40,353 nt of DNA from Cyanobacteria bacterium RYN_339 (GTDB taxonomy: Bacteria; Cyanobacteriota; Sericytochromatia; S15B-MN24; JAQBPE01). The notes beneath the pieces were generated by a model. That model worked only from the letters and a program-made list of their open reading frames with translations, was not told the DNA's origin and searched no databases. The stretch spans positions 1-40,353 of the forward strand of contig JAQBPE010000280.1 of assembly GCA_028287685.1 (NCBI GenBank), given 5' to 3'. A program made the position numbers and the translations under genes. Below are positions 34,067 through 40,353 of this stretch, piece after piece. How positions within the stretch are numbered: the stretch's first letter is position 1; every line of letters begins with the position of its first letter.

Positions 34067-34345
34067 TTACTTCGCTACGGCAGCAGCCGCGGCGTTGACC
34101 TTCTTGGCAAGGCGCGACTTCAGGCGAGCGGCCTTGTTCGGGTGGATCACACCCTTCTTGGCGGCCCGGTCGATCGTGCTCACCGCGACGGTGGCGACGG
34201 CCTTGACTTCGGTGCCGGGGGTCTCGATAGCGGTCATGGCCTGCTTGTTGCGGGTCTTGACTTCGGACTTCACGGCGTTGTTCCGCTGCCGGTTGCGCTC
34301 GGCGACCTCGACGCGCTTGATGCCGGACTTGATGCGCTTGGCCAT
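34067..34345 (-). CDS. rpsT: 30S ribosomal protein bS20
   Basis: A 92-residue basic protein: MAKRIKSGIKRVEVAERNRQRN, then IDRAAKKGVIHPNKAARLKSRL, the typical S20 pattern including the HPNKAARxKSRL signature. It binds 16S rRNA during 30S assembly. It stands alone, with its own promoter and terminator. The last residues are Ala-rich. Confidence 0.95.
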   Translation of the reverse strand: MAKRIKSGIKRVEVAERNRQRNNAVKSEVKTRNKQAMTAIETPGTEVKAVATVAVSTIDRAAKKGVIHPNKAARLKSRLAKKVNAAAAAVAK

Positions 34346-34439
34346 CTTAGTGTTTTTACTCCCATTCGGTGCGTGGTGCTATTTGCTGTTTAACTTTCGC
34401 GTAAGCGTCAAGCAAGCAAAGGTCAAGAGGACTCCAAGA

Positions 34440-34469
34440 ATTATACACGGCCACCCGTGAGATCGGCAA
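34440..34469 (-). promoter_or_regulatory. rpsT promoter
   Basis: On the minus strand TTGCCG (34464-34469), an 18-base spacer, and a perfect TATAAT (34440-34445). The start of transcription would be near 34433, leaving a leader of about 85 bases, long enough for S20 autoregulation. It lies within the region shared with the divergent NHL gene. Confidence 0.7.
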
Positions 34470-34508
34470 GACGGGTATATAACTCTCGATCGTCCCCTGG
34501 AGCTTCCC

Positions 34509-36335
34509 ATGTCCCGCCATTCCCGGCTTTGTTGTGCTTTCTGGGTGTGGGCGCTGGCTGGGTGCGCGGTCACGCCGAACAATGGGGCGGCCGGCAGCGC
34601 GGTGGTGACGGCCCAGGTCTCGCAGGCCAACCTCGCGATCGAGGGGCGGGCGATCGCCCCCCAGGCCCTGCTGTCGAACAACAGCGGCTCGCTGATCGCG
34701 AACAACGGCAGTGGACTGGTGTCGAACAACGGCGGCGGTATCCTTGCCAGCAACACCTCGCGTTACGGACTGCTCGCCGTGGAAGAAACGCCGCTCGCCA
34801 ACGCGCTGGGCTATCTGACCACGCCGGACGAAGATTTCTACCGCTTCAACGGCAAGACCGTCACGACGACCTCCGACGGCCAGGGCAAGTACCGCTTCCA
34901 GGGCGGGGTGCCGCACAAGCAACCCGTGATCGTGAGCTTCGTGTTGCCGGGCAACCGGCGCGTGGTGGGCTTCACCGTGCCGGAGACGGGGACGGCCAAG
35001 CTGGACCTTTCGCTGGCGACCACCTTCGTGACGGAGTACCTGCGCGAGCACGCGCTGCTGGCGAAGCGGTCCATGGCCGACTTCGAGCTGGGCCGCCTGC
35101 CGGATCTGGCCAAGCGCACGTCGGCCGCACTTGGCGCCGGCGACCTCCCCACGCCGGATCTGGTGGTGGGCCACATCCAGGATCTGAACCAGGCCTACGC
35201 GCTGGCGGTGGGCAAGAACGCGCAGGGGCTGGGCGACGCCTGGGCCAAGCTGCTGGGCGCCCGCACGCTCGCCACGGCCACCGCGGCCGGCTCCGGCGTG
35301 ACGGACAGCGGCGGCGACGGCAAGCCGGCGCTCCAGGGCGAGTTCTACCGCCTCAAGGGCGTGGCGGTCGACCATGAGGGCAACGTCTTCCTGGCGGACG
35401 AAGGCAACCACCGCGTGCGACGCATCGACGCCAAGACCGGCCTGCTCTCCACCGTTGCAGGCACAGGCGATCGCGGCTTCGGCGGCGACGGCGGGCCGGC
35501 CGCGCAAGCCATGTTGAGCTTCCCGCGCTCCGTGGCGCTGGACCGCACGGAGAACCTCTTCATCTTCGACTCTCAGAACTGCCGGATCCGACGCGTGGAC
35601 AAGGCCACCGGCACGATCACGACGTTCGCCGGGGATCCGGCGGCCAACGGGGCCTTCTGGACCGGCGGCCACGACGGCGACGGCGGCCCGGCCGCGAAGG
35701 CCAAGCTCTTCTCGCCGCGCGGCGGGGCCTTCGACTCGCAAGGCAACATGTACGTGACGGACGGCCTGAAGGACACCAACTTCCATTGCATCCGCAAGAT
35801 CTCGCCCACCGGGGAGATCTCGACGTACGCCGGCTCCGCGGACGCGCCGGGGTCGTTCCTGGGCGAGAACCTGCTGGCCGCCAAGGCGCGCTTCAACTAC
35901 ACCAACCAGCTCTTCGTCACGCCGGACGATCAGCTCTACGTGGCGGACACCAACAACCACTGCATCCGGAAGATCGACCTCGCCACCAGCCTGGTCACGA
36001 CCGTGGCCGGGCTCGGCGGCAAGAAGCCGGACCAGCCGGAGCCCGACGGCAAGCTGGCCATCGAGACGCGCCTGAACGCGCCCTACGGCGTGGCCGTGGA
36101 CAAGGCCGGCCAGATCTACATCGCGGAGCGGGGCTTCCACCGCCTGCTGGTGGTGAAGCCCGACGGGCGGCTGTACACCTTGGGCGGCGGCGGCAGCCTG
36201 ACGGGCGACGGCGACGCACGCCTGCTGGCCCTGTCGGAGCCCCATGATCTCACGTTCGACAACGACGGCAGCTTGTTGATGGCCGACGCACGGGCCTCCA
36301 AGCTGCGCCGCTTCTTCGTCCAATTCGGGCTCTAA
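34509..36335 (+). CDS. NHL-repeat beta-propeller lipoprotein
   Basis: A 608-residue lipoprotein. The signal MSRHSRLCCAFWVWALAGC ends in lipobox LAGC (Cys 19). Residues about 48-85 hold short repeats of the kind LLSNNSGSLIANNGSGLVSNNGGGILASN, a ladder-like Asn/Gly pattern. A beta-sandwich-like segment (about 90-155) and a helical region (160-255) follow. Then comes an NHL propeller (about 270-608) with repeated 'GVAVD..GN.F.AD..N.R.R.ID..TG...TVAGTG' units and GGDGGPA insertions. Such proteins sit outside the cytoplasm; propellers bind ligands or partners. A GGAG site precedes the ATG. Possible adhesin-like or stalk protein, function unknown. Confidence 0.87.
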   Translation: MSRHSRLCCAFWVWALAGCAVTPNNGAAGSAVVTAQVSQANLAIEGRAIAPQALLSNNSGSLIANNGSGLVSNNGGGILASNTSRYGLLAVEETPLANALGYLTTPDEDFYRFNGKTVTTTSDGQGKYRFQGGVPHKQPVIVSFVLPGNRRVVGFTVPETGTAKLDLSLATTFVTEYLREHALLAKRSMADFELGRLPDLAKRTSAALGAGDLPTPDLVVGHIQDLNQAYALAVGKNAQGLGDAWAKLLGARTLATATAAGSGVTDSGGDGKPALQGEFYRLKGVAVDHEGNVFLADEGNHRVRRIDAKTGLLSTVAGTGDRGFGGDGGPAAQAMLSFPRSVALDRTENLFIFDSQNCRIRRVDKATGTITTFAGDPAANGAFWTGGHDGDGGPAAKAKLFSPRGGAFDSQGNMYVTDGLKDTNFHCIRKISPTGEISTYAGSADAPGSFLGENLLAAKARFNYTNQLFVTPDDQLYVADTNNHCIRKIDLATSLVTTVAGLGGKKPDQPEPDGKLAIETRLNAPYGVAVDKAGQIYIAERGFHRLLVVKPDGRLYTLGGGGSLTGDGDARLLALSEPHDLTFDNDGSLLMADARASKLRRFFVQFGL

Positions 36336-36399
36336 CCCTCGCTCGGCTGTAGGGGGGGCCAACGCTTGCATGCCAGAATCTCCTAAAGGGAGGGTGGCG

Positions 36400-36459
36400 A
36401 TGCATCGGTGGATGGCAGTTGCAGGGGCCTTGCCGGGGTGCGGTGGGGCACCGAAATGA
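36400..36459 (+). CDS. Leader ORF of 19 codons overlapping the SGNH gene
   Basis: ATG at 36400 with a strong AAAGGGAGGG site encodes MHRWMAVAGALPGCGGAPK and stops at TGA 36457-36459, which overlaps the next ATG (ATGA). The peptide looks like a lipoprotein signal (hydrophobic, LPGC) and its opening MHRW parallels MTRW of the following lipoprotein. It may be a translational coupler for that gene or a relic of a duplicated signal sequence. Confidence 0.45.
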   Translation: MHRWMAVAGALPGCGGAPK

Positions 36460-37139
36460 CGCGCTGGCTGCCGTGCCTGGCGCTGCTGGCCGCCTGCAGC
36501 GGCACGCTGCCGGTCGTGACCACGGCCGGCACGCCGCAGCCCGAGCCGGGGCCCGTGCGGAGCCCGGAGCCCTCGCCTACGGCCACGCCGACCCAGGCGC
36601 CCACGGCCACGCCCGGCGCGGCGGCCTCGTGGCTGATCTTCGGCGACAGCATCACCCAGAACGCCTTCCACGACAGCCTGGCCTGGAATGCCGCCTGGGG
36701 TGCGCTCGCGCCCGTCGTCAGCGGCTACGGCCTGCGCGGCGCGGACGCGGCCTACGCGCTGACCCAGGAGGCCGAGGTGTTGGGGTACTTCCCCGCGGCC
36801 AGTGGCATGGGCCTGGCTTTCGGCACGAACGACGTGGGCCACAAGCGCACGCCGGACGCGTTCAAAATCTCGTTGAAGTCGCTCTACGACCGCGCCGTGG
36901 CGGCCGGCAAGCGCCCGCTCGTCGCAACCATTCCCTACAGCACCCACGCGGACTACCAGGCCGTGCCCGCCTTCAACCAGGCGATCGCCGAGTTGGCCTT
37001 GCCGCCCGGGCCGGACCTCTACGCCTGGTTCGTGCACCACCCGGAACAAATTTCTCCCGACGGGATCCACCCCACGGACGTGGGCGACACGCAGGTCCAG
37101 CGCCTGTGGGCGGAGGCCGCAAAGGGCGCTGGGTTCTGA
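36456..37139 (+). CDS. SGNH/GDSL-type hydrolase lipoprotein
   Basis: A 227-residue protein. Signal MTRWLPCLALLAAC has lipobox LAAC (Cys 14). A Pro/Thr linker (about 20-55, PEPGPVRSPEPSPTATPTQ) tethers the domain. IFGDSIT (about 61-67) is block I with the nucleophile Ser. GTND is block III, and DGIHPTDVG near the C-terminus is block V with the catalytic Asp/His. These enzymes are esterases or lipases, or act on cell-wall acetyl groups. The ATG overlaps the leader ORF stop (ATGA). Confidence 0.85.
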   Translation: MTRWLPCLALLAACSGTLPVVTTAGTPQPEPGPVRSPEPSPTATPTQAPTATPGAAASWLIFGDSITQNAFHDSLAWNAAWGALAPVVSGYGLRGADAAYALTQEAEVLGYFPAASGMGLAFGTNDVGHKRTPDAFKISLKSLYDRAVAAGKRPLVATIPYSTHADYQAVPAFNQAIAELALPPGPDLYAWFVHHPEQISPDGIHPTDVGDTQVQRLWAEAAKGAGF

Positions 37140-37148
37140 AACCGGGGC

Positions 37149-37177
37149 TTGATCGCTCGGCGTTTGCCCGCTATGAT
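37149..37177 (+). promoter_or_regulatory. Promoter of the fur-feo operon
   Basis: TTGATC (37149-37154), a 17-base spacer and TATGAT (37172-37177). The -10 overlaps the Fur box by two bases, the classical layout for repression by Fur. Confidence 0.75.
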
Positions 37178-37194
37178 TGAAAACGGTTTTCAAT
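37176..37194 (+). promoter_or_regulatory. Fur box (perfect 19-bp palindrome)
   Basis: ATTGAAAACGGTTTTCAAT reads the same on both strands apart from the central base (9-1-9). It matches Fur boxes of the TTGAAAATNATTTTCAA type. It overlaps the -10 of the promoter and lies 19 bases before the fur start, so the operon should be repressed by its own product when iron is sufficient. Confidence 0.8.
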
Positions 37195-37213
37195 TTCAGT
37201 GGGAAGCGAGCCT

Positions 37214-37663
37214 ATGGATCCCCAGCAACTCTTTTCCGATTTCCTACAGCACCAGGGGCTGCACCTGACGACGCAGCGGCGCGAGGTGCTGGAAGCCTTC
37301 TGGCAGGCCGACCACCACGTGAGCGTGGAGCAGCTGGTTGCGGAGCTGCGCTCGCGCCAATCGACCGTGGGGCAGACGACGGTCTACCGCACGTTGAAGC
37401 TGCTGGTGGAGTGCGGCCTGGCCGAGGAGCACAACTTCGACGCCACGGTCTCCGTCTTCGAGCGCGTGACCGGGCACCATGAACACCTGATTTGCACGGC
37501 CTGCCACCACATCCAGGAGTTCGCGCACGAAGAGCTCGAGCTCCTCAAGGAGGCGATCGCCCGCTCGTACGGCTTCACGCTGCAGCGGCACACCCTGCAC
37601 CTCTATGGGGTGTGCTCGGGCTGCCAGGCGAAGGAGTCGAGCCTTGCTCTCCAAGTTGTTTAG
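37214..37663 (+). CDS. fur: Fur-family ferric uptake regulator
   Basis: A 149-residue regulator. The N-terminal winged helix contains LTTQRREVLEAFW and TVGQTTVYRTLKLLVECGLAEE (about 51-72). The His-rich metal region is VTGHHEHLICTACHHIQEF, and two CxxC pairs (Cys94/97 and Cys134/137) bind structural Zn. The start has GGGAAGCGAG upstream; a GTG five codons earlier is less likely. A perfect Fur box precedes it and feoAB follows, so an iron-sensing Fur is more likely than Zur or PerR. Confidence 0.9.
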   Translation: MDPQQLFSDFLQHQGLHLTTQRREVLEAFWQADHHVSVEQLVAELRSRQSTVGQTTVYRTLKLLVECGLAEEHNFDATVSVFERVTGHHEHLICTACHHIQEFAHEELELLKEAIARSYGFTLQRHTLHLYGVCSGCQAKESSLALQVV

Positions 37664-37913
37664 CGGCAAGACCGGCTCCGGCCAGGTGGCCAGCCTGGCC
37701 GATTTGAAGCCCGGGCAGTCGGCGCGGATCGTGGCCCTGGAGGGCAAGGGGCCGATGGTCCAGCGGTTGTACGAGATGGGCCTGCTGGAAGGCTCCAAGG
37801 TCACGCTGGTGCGCCGCGCCCCGCTGGGCGATCCCCTCGAGATCCGCATCTTGGGGTACGGCCTGTCGCTGCGCAAGGCCGAGGCGGCCTGGATCAAGGT
37901 GGAGCTGCTATGA
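37644..37913 (+). CDS. feoA: Ferrous iron transport protein FeoA, TTG start
   Basis: An 89-residue SH3-like protein: SLADLKPGQSARIVALEGKGPMVQRLYEMGLLEGSKVTLVRRAPLGDPLEIRILGYGLSLRKAEA is a typical FeoA core. The start is TTG 37644-37646 with AAGGAG seven bases upstream, both inside the 3' end of fur (20-base overlap). Further upstream frame is only the shadow of fur. Its stop overlaps the feoB start (ATGA). FeoA supports FeoB assembly or activity. Confidence 0.9.
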   Translation: MLSKLFSGKTGSGQVASLADLKPGQSARIVALEGKGPMVQRLYEMGLLEGSKVTLVRRAPLGDPLEIRILGYGLSLRKAEAAWIKVELL

Positions 37914-40069
37914 CCACCGCCGCGCCGGTCGTGAAGCCGGCCAGGTTCGCGCTCGTCGGCAACCCCAACGTCGGCAAGACCTCCCTCTTCAACGCCATGA
38001 CCGGCCTGAGCGCCAAGGTCGGCAACTACGCCGGCGTGACGGTCGAGAAGAAGATCGGCACCGTGCAGATCGACGGCCTCGGCGTCGAACTGGTCGACCT
38101 TCCCGGCATCTACACGTTGGCGGCCCATTCGCCGGATGAGCTGGTGGCCTTCTCGATCCTGGCCGACGAGGGCCCGCAAGGCGTGGACGGCGTGGTCGTG
38201 CTGCTGGACGCCTCCAACCTCGAGCGGAACCTGTACCTCTACACCCAGCTGCTGGCCTTCAAGCGGCCGCTGGTGGTGGCCTTGAACATGATGGACGTGG
38301 CGGCGGAGCAACAGGTGGCGATCGACGTGCCCCTGCTGCGAGCGCGCCTCGGCGTGCCCGTCGTGGTGGTGAACGCCGCGAAGCGCAGCGGGTTGGTGGA
38401 GCTGAAGGCCGAGTTAAAGGGGCTGCTCGCGGGCGGCGACCAGCCGCACGGCGCCGGGCCGGATCTGGGCGACGCGTTCGCTTCCGAGGTCGGCGACCTG
38501 GTGGCCTGGGCGACGGCCCGCGGGCGCACCGGTTGGCCGGCGTTCAAGGTCATGCGTGCCTTGATCGACGTGGGGGGCCACCTCGAGAAGCACTTCGCAC
38601 AAGACTTCGGGCCGGAAGGCCTGACCGCGCTGGAAACCAGCCGCACCCGCATCGGGGCGACGCCCGTGCCCGCGGCCCACGAGGCCCGCGTTCGTTACGC
38701 CTGGGTGCATGCGTTGCTGGACGGCGTGATCGAGCGGCCCGAACGCCGCGTCTCGACACTCAGCGATCGGATCGACGCCGTGCTCACGCACCCCATCCTG
38801 GGCTTGGGCATCTTCACCCTGTTGATGGCGCTGATCTTCCAGTCGATTTACACCTGGTCGGCGCCCTTGATGGATGGCATCGAAGCGGTCTTCAAGGCGC
38901 TGGGACACGGCGTGGGCACGTTCTTGCCGCCGGGGCCGCTGCAAAGCTTGCTCGTCGACGGCGTGATCGCGGGCATCGGCTCCGTGTTGATGTTCCTGCC
39001 CCAAATCGCGATCTTGTTCCTGTTCGTGCACCTGCTGGAAGACTGCGGCTATATGGCCCGCGCCGCCTTCCTGATGGACCGCGTGATGAACAAGGCCGGG
39101 CTGTCCGGCAAGTCGTTCATCCCCATGCTGTCCGGCTTCGCCTGCGCCGTGCCTTCGATCATGGCGACCCGCACGATCGAGAACCGGCGTGACCGGCTCG
39201 CGACCATCCTGGCCCTGCCCTTGATGAGCTGCTCGGCCCGCTTGCCCGTGTACACGATCATGATCGGGGCGTTCATCCCGCAAATGCGCGTGTTTGGCCT
39301 GGATCTGCGTGGGTTGGTGCTCTTCGGCATCTACATCGCCGGCCTGGTCCTCGCCATCCCGCTGATCTGGTTGCTCAAGCGCACCGTGCTCAAGGGGGAG
39401 ACGCCCACCATCTTGATGGAGATGCCCTCGTACAAGCTGCCCGGCGTCCGCGTCGTGGGGCTCGGGGTCTGGCGCCAGTGCCGTTCCTTCTTGGAGCGGG
39501 CCGGCACCGTGATCCTGCTCTTGACCGTGCTGATCTGGGCGGGCGCCTACTTCCCGCACCACGCCACGGCCGTGGCCTCCCTGGAGGCCCAACGGCCGGC
39601 GATCACAGCGCAAGGCCCGGCCAAGGCGAAGCAGCTGGAGGCCGCGATCCAGGCCGCCTACGTCGAGGACTCCTACCTGGCACGCGTCGGCAAGACGATC
39701 CAGCCGGTCTTCGCCCCGATGGGCTGGGACTGGCGCATCACCACCGGCGTGTTGGCGTCCTTCCCGGCCCGCGAGGTGATCGTCGCGACGCTGGGCACGC
39801 TTTACAGCCTGGGCAGCGATGCGGACCAGGACAAGCTGCTGACGACGTTGCAGACGGCCAAGCACCCGGATGGGACGCCGGCCTTCACGATCGCCGTGGC
39901 GATGTCGGTCATGGTCTTCTTCGCGCTCTGCCTACAATGCGCCTCGACGCTGTCCGTCATGTGGCGCGAGACGGGCTCGTGGAAGTGGCCGGCGGTGGCG
40001 TTCACGTTCCAGACGGCGCTGGCTTACGTCGGCGCGTTGGCCGTCTTCCTGGCCTTGAAGGGATTGTAG
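37910..40069 (+). CDS. feoB: Ferrous iron transporter FeoB
   Basis: A 719-residue membrane GTPase. The G domain has G1 GNPNVGKTS (17-25), G3 DLPGIY (63-68) and G4 NMMD (about 126-129), with switch I NYAGVTVEKK. A helical GDI-like region (about 165-275) leads to the transporter, with the two Gate signatures including KSFIPMLSGFACAVPSIMATRT and ALPLMSCSARLPVYTIMIGAFIP, and a C-terminal transmembrane group. It imports Fe(II) across the inner membrane. ATG overlaps the feoA stop. Complete and of normal length. Confidence 0.96.
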   Translation: MTTAAPVVKPARFALVGNPNVGKTSLFNAMTGLSAKVGNYAGVTVEKKIGTVQIDGLGVELVDLPGIYTLAAHSPDELVAFSILADEGPQGVDGVVVLLDASNLERNLYLYTQLLAFKRPLVVALNMMDVAAEQQVAIDVPLLRARLGVPVVVVNAAKRSGLVELKAELKGLLAGGDQPHGAGPDLGDAFASEVGDLVAWATARGRTGWPAFKVMRALIDVGGHLEKHFAQDFGPEGLTALETSRTRIGATPVPAAHEARVRYAWVHALLDGVIERPERRVSTLSDRIDAVLTHPILGLGIFTLLMALIFQSIYTWSAPLMDGIEAVFKALGHGVGTFLPPGPLQSLLVDGVIAGIGSVLMFLPQIAILFLFVHLLEDCGYMARAAFLMDRVMNKAGLSGKSFIPMLSGFACAVPSIMATRTIENRRDRLATILALPLMSCSARLPVYTIMIGAFIPQMRVFGLDLRGLVLFGIYIAGLVLAIPLIWLLKRTVLKGETPTILMEMPSYKLPGVRVVGLGVWRQCRSFLERAGTVILLLTVLIWAGAYFPHHATAVASLEAQRPAITAQGPAKAKQLEAAIQAAYVEDSYLARVGKTIQPVFAPMGWDWRITTGVLASFPAREVIVATLGTLYSLGSDADQDKLLTTLQTAKHPDGTPAFTIAVAMSVMVFFALCLQCASTLSVMWRETGSWKWPAVAFTFQTALAYVGALAVFLALKGL

Positions 40070-40071
40070 CG

Positions 40072-40224
40072 ATGGATTTCCAGACCCCGATCGCGTTGGC
40101 CATGGTGGCGTCGGCCGCGGGCACGTTGGTGTGGCGCCAGGCCAAAGCCCTGCGGCCGAAGAAGGCGGCGGGCGGTTGCAAGGGCTGCCCCAGCGGCGGG
40201 AGCTGCTCGAAGCTCTCCTGTTAA
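40072..40224 (+). CDS. FeoB-associated Cys-rich membrane protein
   Basis: A 50-residue protein starting two bases after feoB. An N-terminal transmembrane helix (about 5-20, PIALAMVASAAGTLVW), a basic stretch, and a Cys cluster CKGCPSGGSCSKLSC (Cys36, 39, 45 and 50). This layout matches the small FeoB-associated Cys-rich proteins found after feoB in many bacteria. The cysteines may carry Fe(II) or sense redox state. It is probably the last gene of the operon. Confidence 0.82.
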   Translation: MDFQTPIALAMVASAAGTLVWRQAKALRPKKAAGGCKGCPSGGSCSKLSC

Positions 40225-40272
40225 AGCCTAGACCGATGCCTGTACGGCGTAGCAAGTAACATAATGTGGTAT

Positions 40273-40300
40273 CGAGGGAGTATGGCTTCATACTCCCTCG
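40273..40300 (+). promoter_or_regulatory. Hairpin sequestering the transposase start
   Basis: CGAGGGAGTATG and CATACTCCCTCG pair perfectly (12 bp) around GCTT. The stem contains the ribosome-binding site and the ATG of the next gene, so read-through transcripts would be poorly translated, as is known for several insertion sequences. Confidence 0.6.
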
Positions 40301-40353
40301 ATTTGCGTGTGCGCGTCGTCGCCAAGTACGACGACGGCTTCAGCTACGACGAT
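40282..40353 (+). CDS. IS630-family transposase, N-terminal fragment at window edge
   Basis: MASYSLDLRVRVVAKYDDGFS matches the start of IS630-type transposases (M..YSLDLR.RVV.A...G.S). These open with a helix-turn-helix domain that binds the IS ends. Only 24 codons are inside the window; the DDE domain would lie to the right. The left IS end is probably just upstream, perhaps near the TA at 40257, but I cannot fix it. Upstream lies the end of the feo operon, with no feo gene disrupted. Confidence 0.75.
   Translation, partial: MASYSLDLRVRVVAKYDDGFSYDD

Noticed and set aside
34356-37193. 945-codon open frame on the - strand
   Set aside because: Antisense to the NHL and SGNH lipoprotein genes, both of which have clear signal peptides and domains.

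Overview
The window is about 40 kb of GC-rich (roughly 65%) bacterial chromosome with dense, short-spaced genes. Several markers point to the Cyanobacteriota, probably a non-photosynthetic relative such as the Sericytochromatia/Vampirovibrionia side: an LdpA-like double 4Fe-4S protein next to a Ycf45-like R3H/AAA ATPase, an AMIN-domain envelope protein, a FapA-family protein, PilZ and EF-hand proteins, and NHL-propeller lipoproteins. No photosynthesis gene is present in the window. The lineage is an inference from gene content, not a phylogeny.

Layout. 1-42 is the tail of a histidine kinase, closed by a strong hairpin. 115-3339 (-) encodes a large LysM protein, followed by a 363-base AT-rich gap. 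3703-9935 (-) is one tightly packed operon read in the order PLP decarboxylase, LdpA, R3H ATPase, thymidylate kinase, SppA, membrane protein. 10043-12187 (+) holds two tandem paralogous alpha/beta hydrolases. 12184-13548 (-) is FapA-like. 13670-15404 (-) is an overlapping trio: rlmH, DUF1934, and an ArgRS-like protein without a catalytic core. An EF-hand gene (+) converges on a rsmD/GAF-sensor pair (-). From a near-consensus promoter at 17566-17594, tatA and uvrB run to the right, then a NERD-pseudokinase-kinase-transmembrane protein. 22884-25191 (-) is a three-gene unit (coiled coil, GNAT, lipoprotein). Small genes follow (Gly-rich, PilZ), then the AMIN protein (-), trmL, a START-like exported protein, a DAG-kinase-like enzyme and a PRC-barrel protein (+). 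30647-33320 (-) is a homogentisate-type aromatic degradation operon. After two small membrane/lipoprotein genes come rpsT (-), an NHL lipoprotein, an SGNH lipoprotein with a leader ORF, a Fur-box-controlled fur-feoA-feoB-small-Cys-protein operon, and the start of an IS630-like transposase.

Functional picture. The window mixes housekeeping (tmk, uvrB, rpsT, rlmH, rsmD, trmL, tatA), iron uptake, aromatic catabolism, and many envelope or signalling proteins with Pro/Ala/Lys/Thr-rich linkers. Translational coupling through 1-8 base overlaps is the rule, often with GTG, TTG or even CTG starts. Several first genes of transcription units have no Shine-Dalgarno sequence but carry a -10-like hexamer 6-7 bases before ATG, which suggests leaderless mRNAs. 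The strongest leads are the JAK-like pseudokinase/kinase tandem, the LdpA operon, and the catalytically empty ArgRS relative at what looks like an argS locus.
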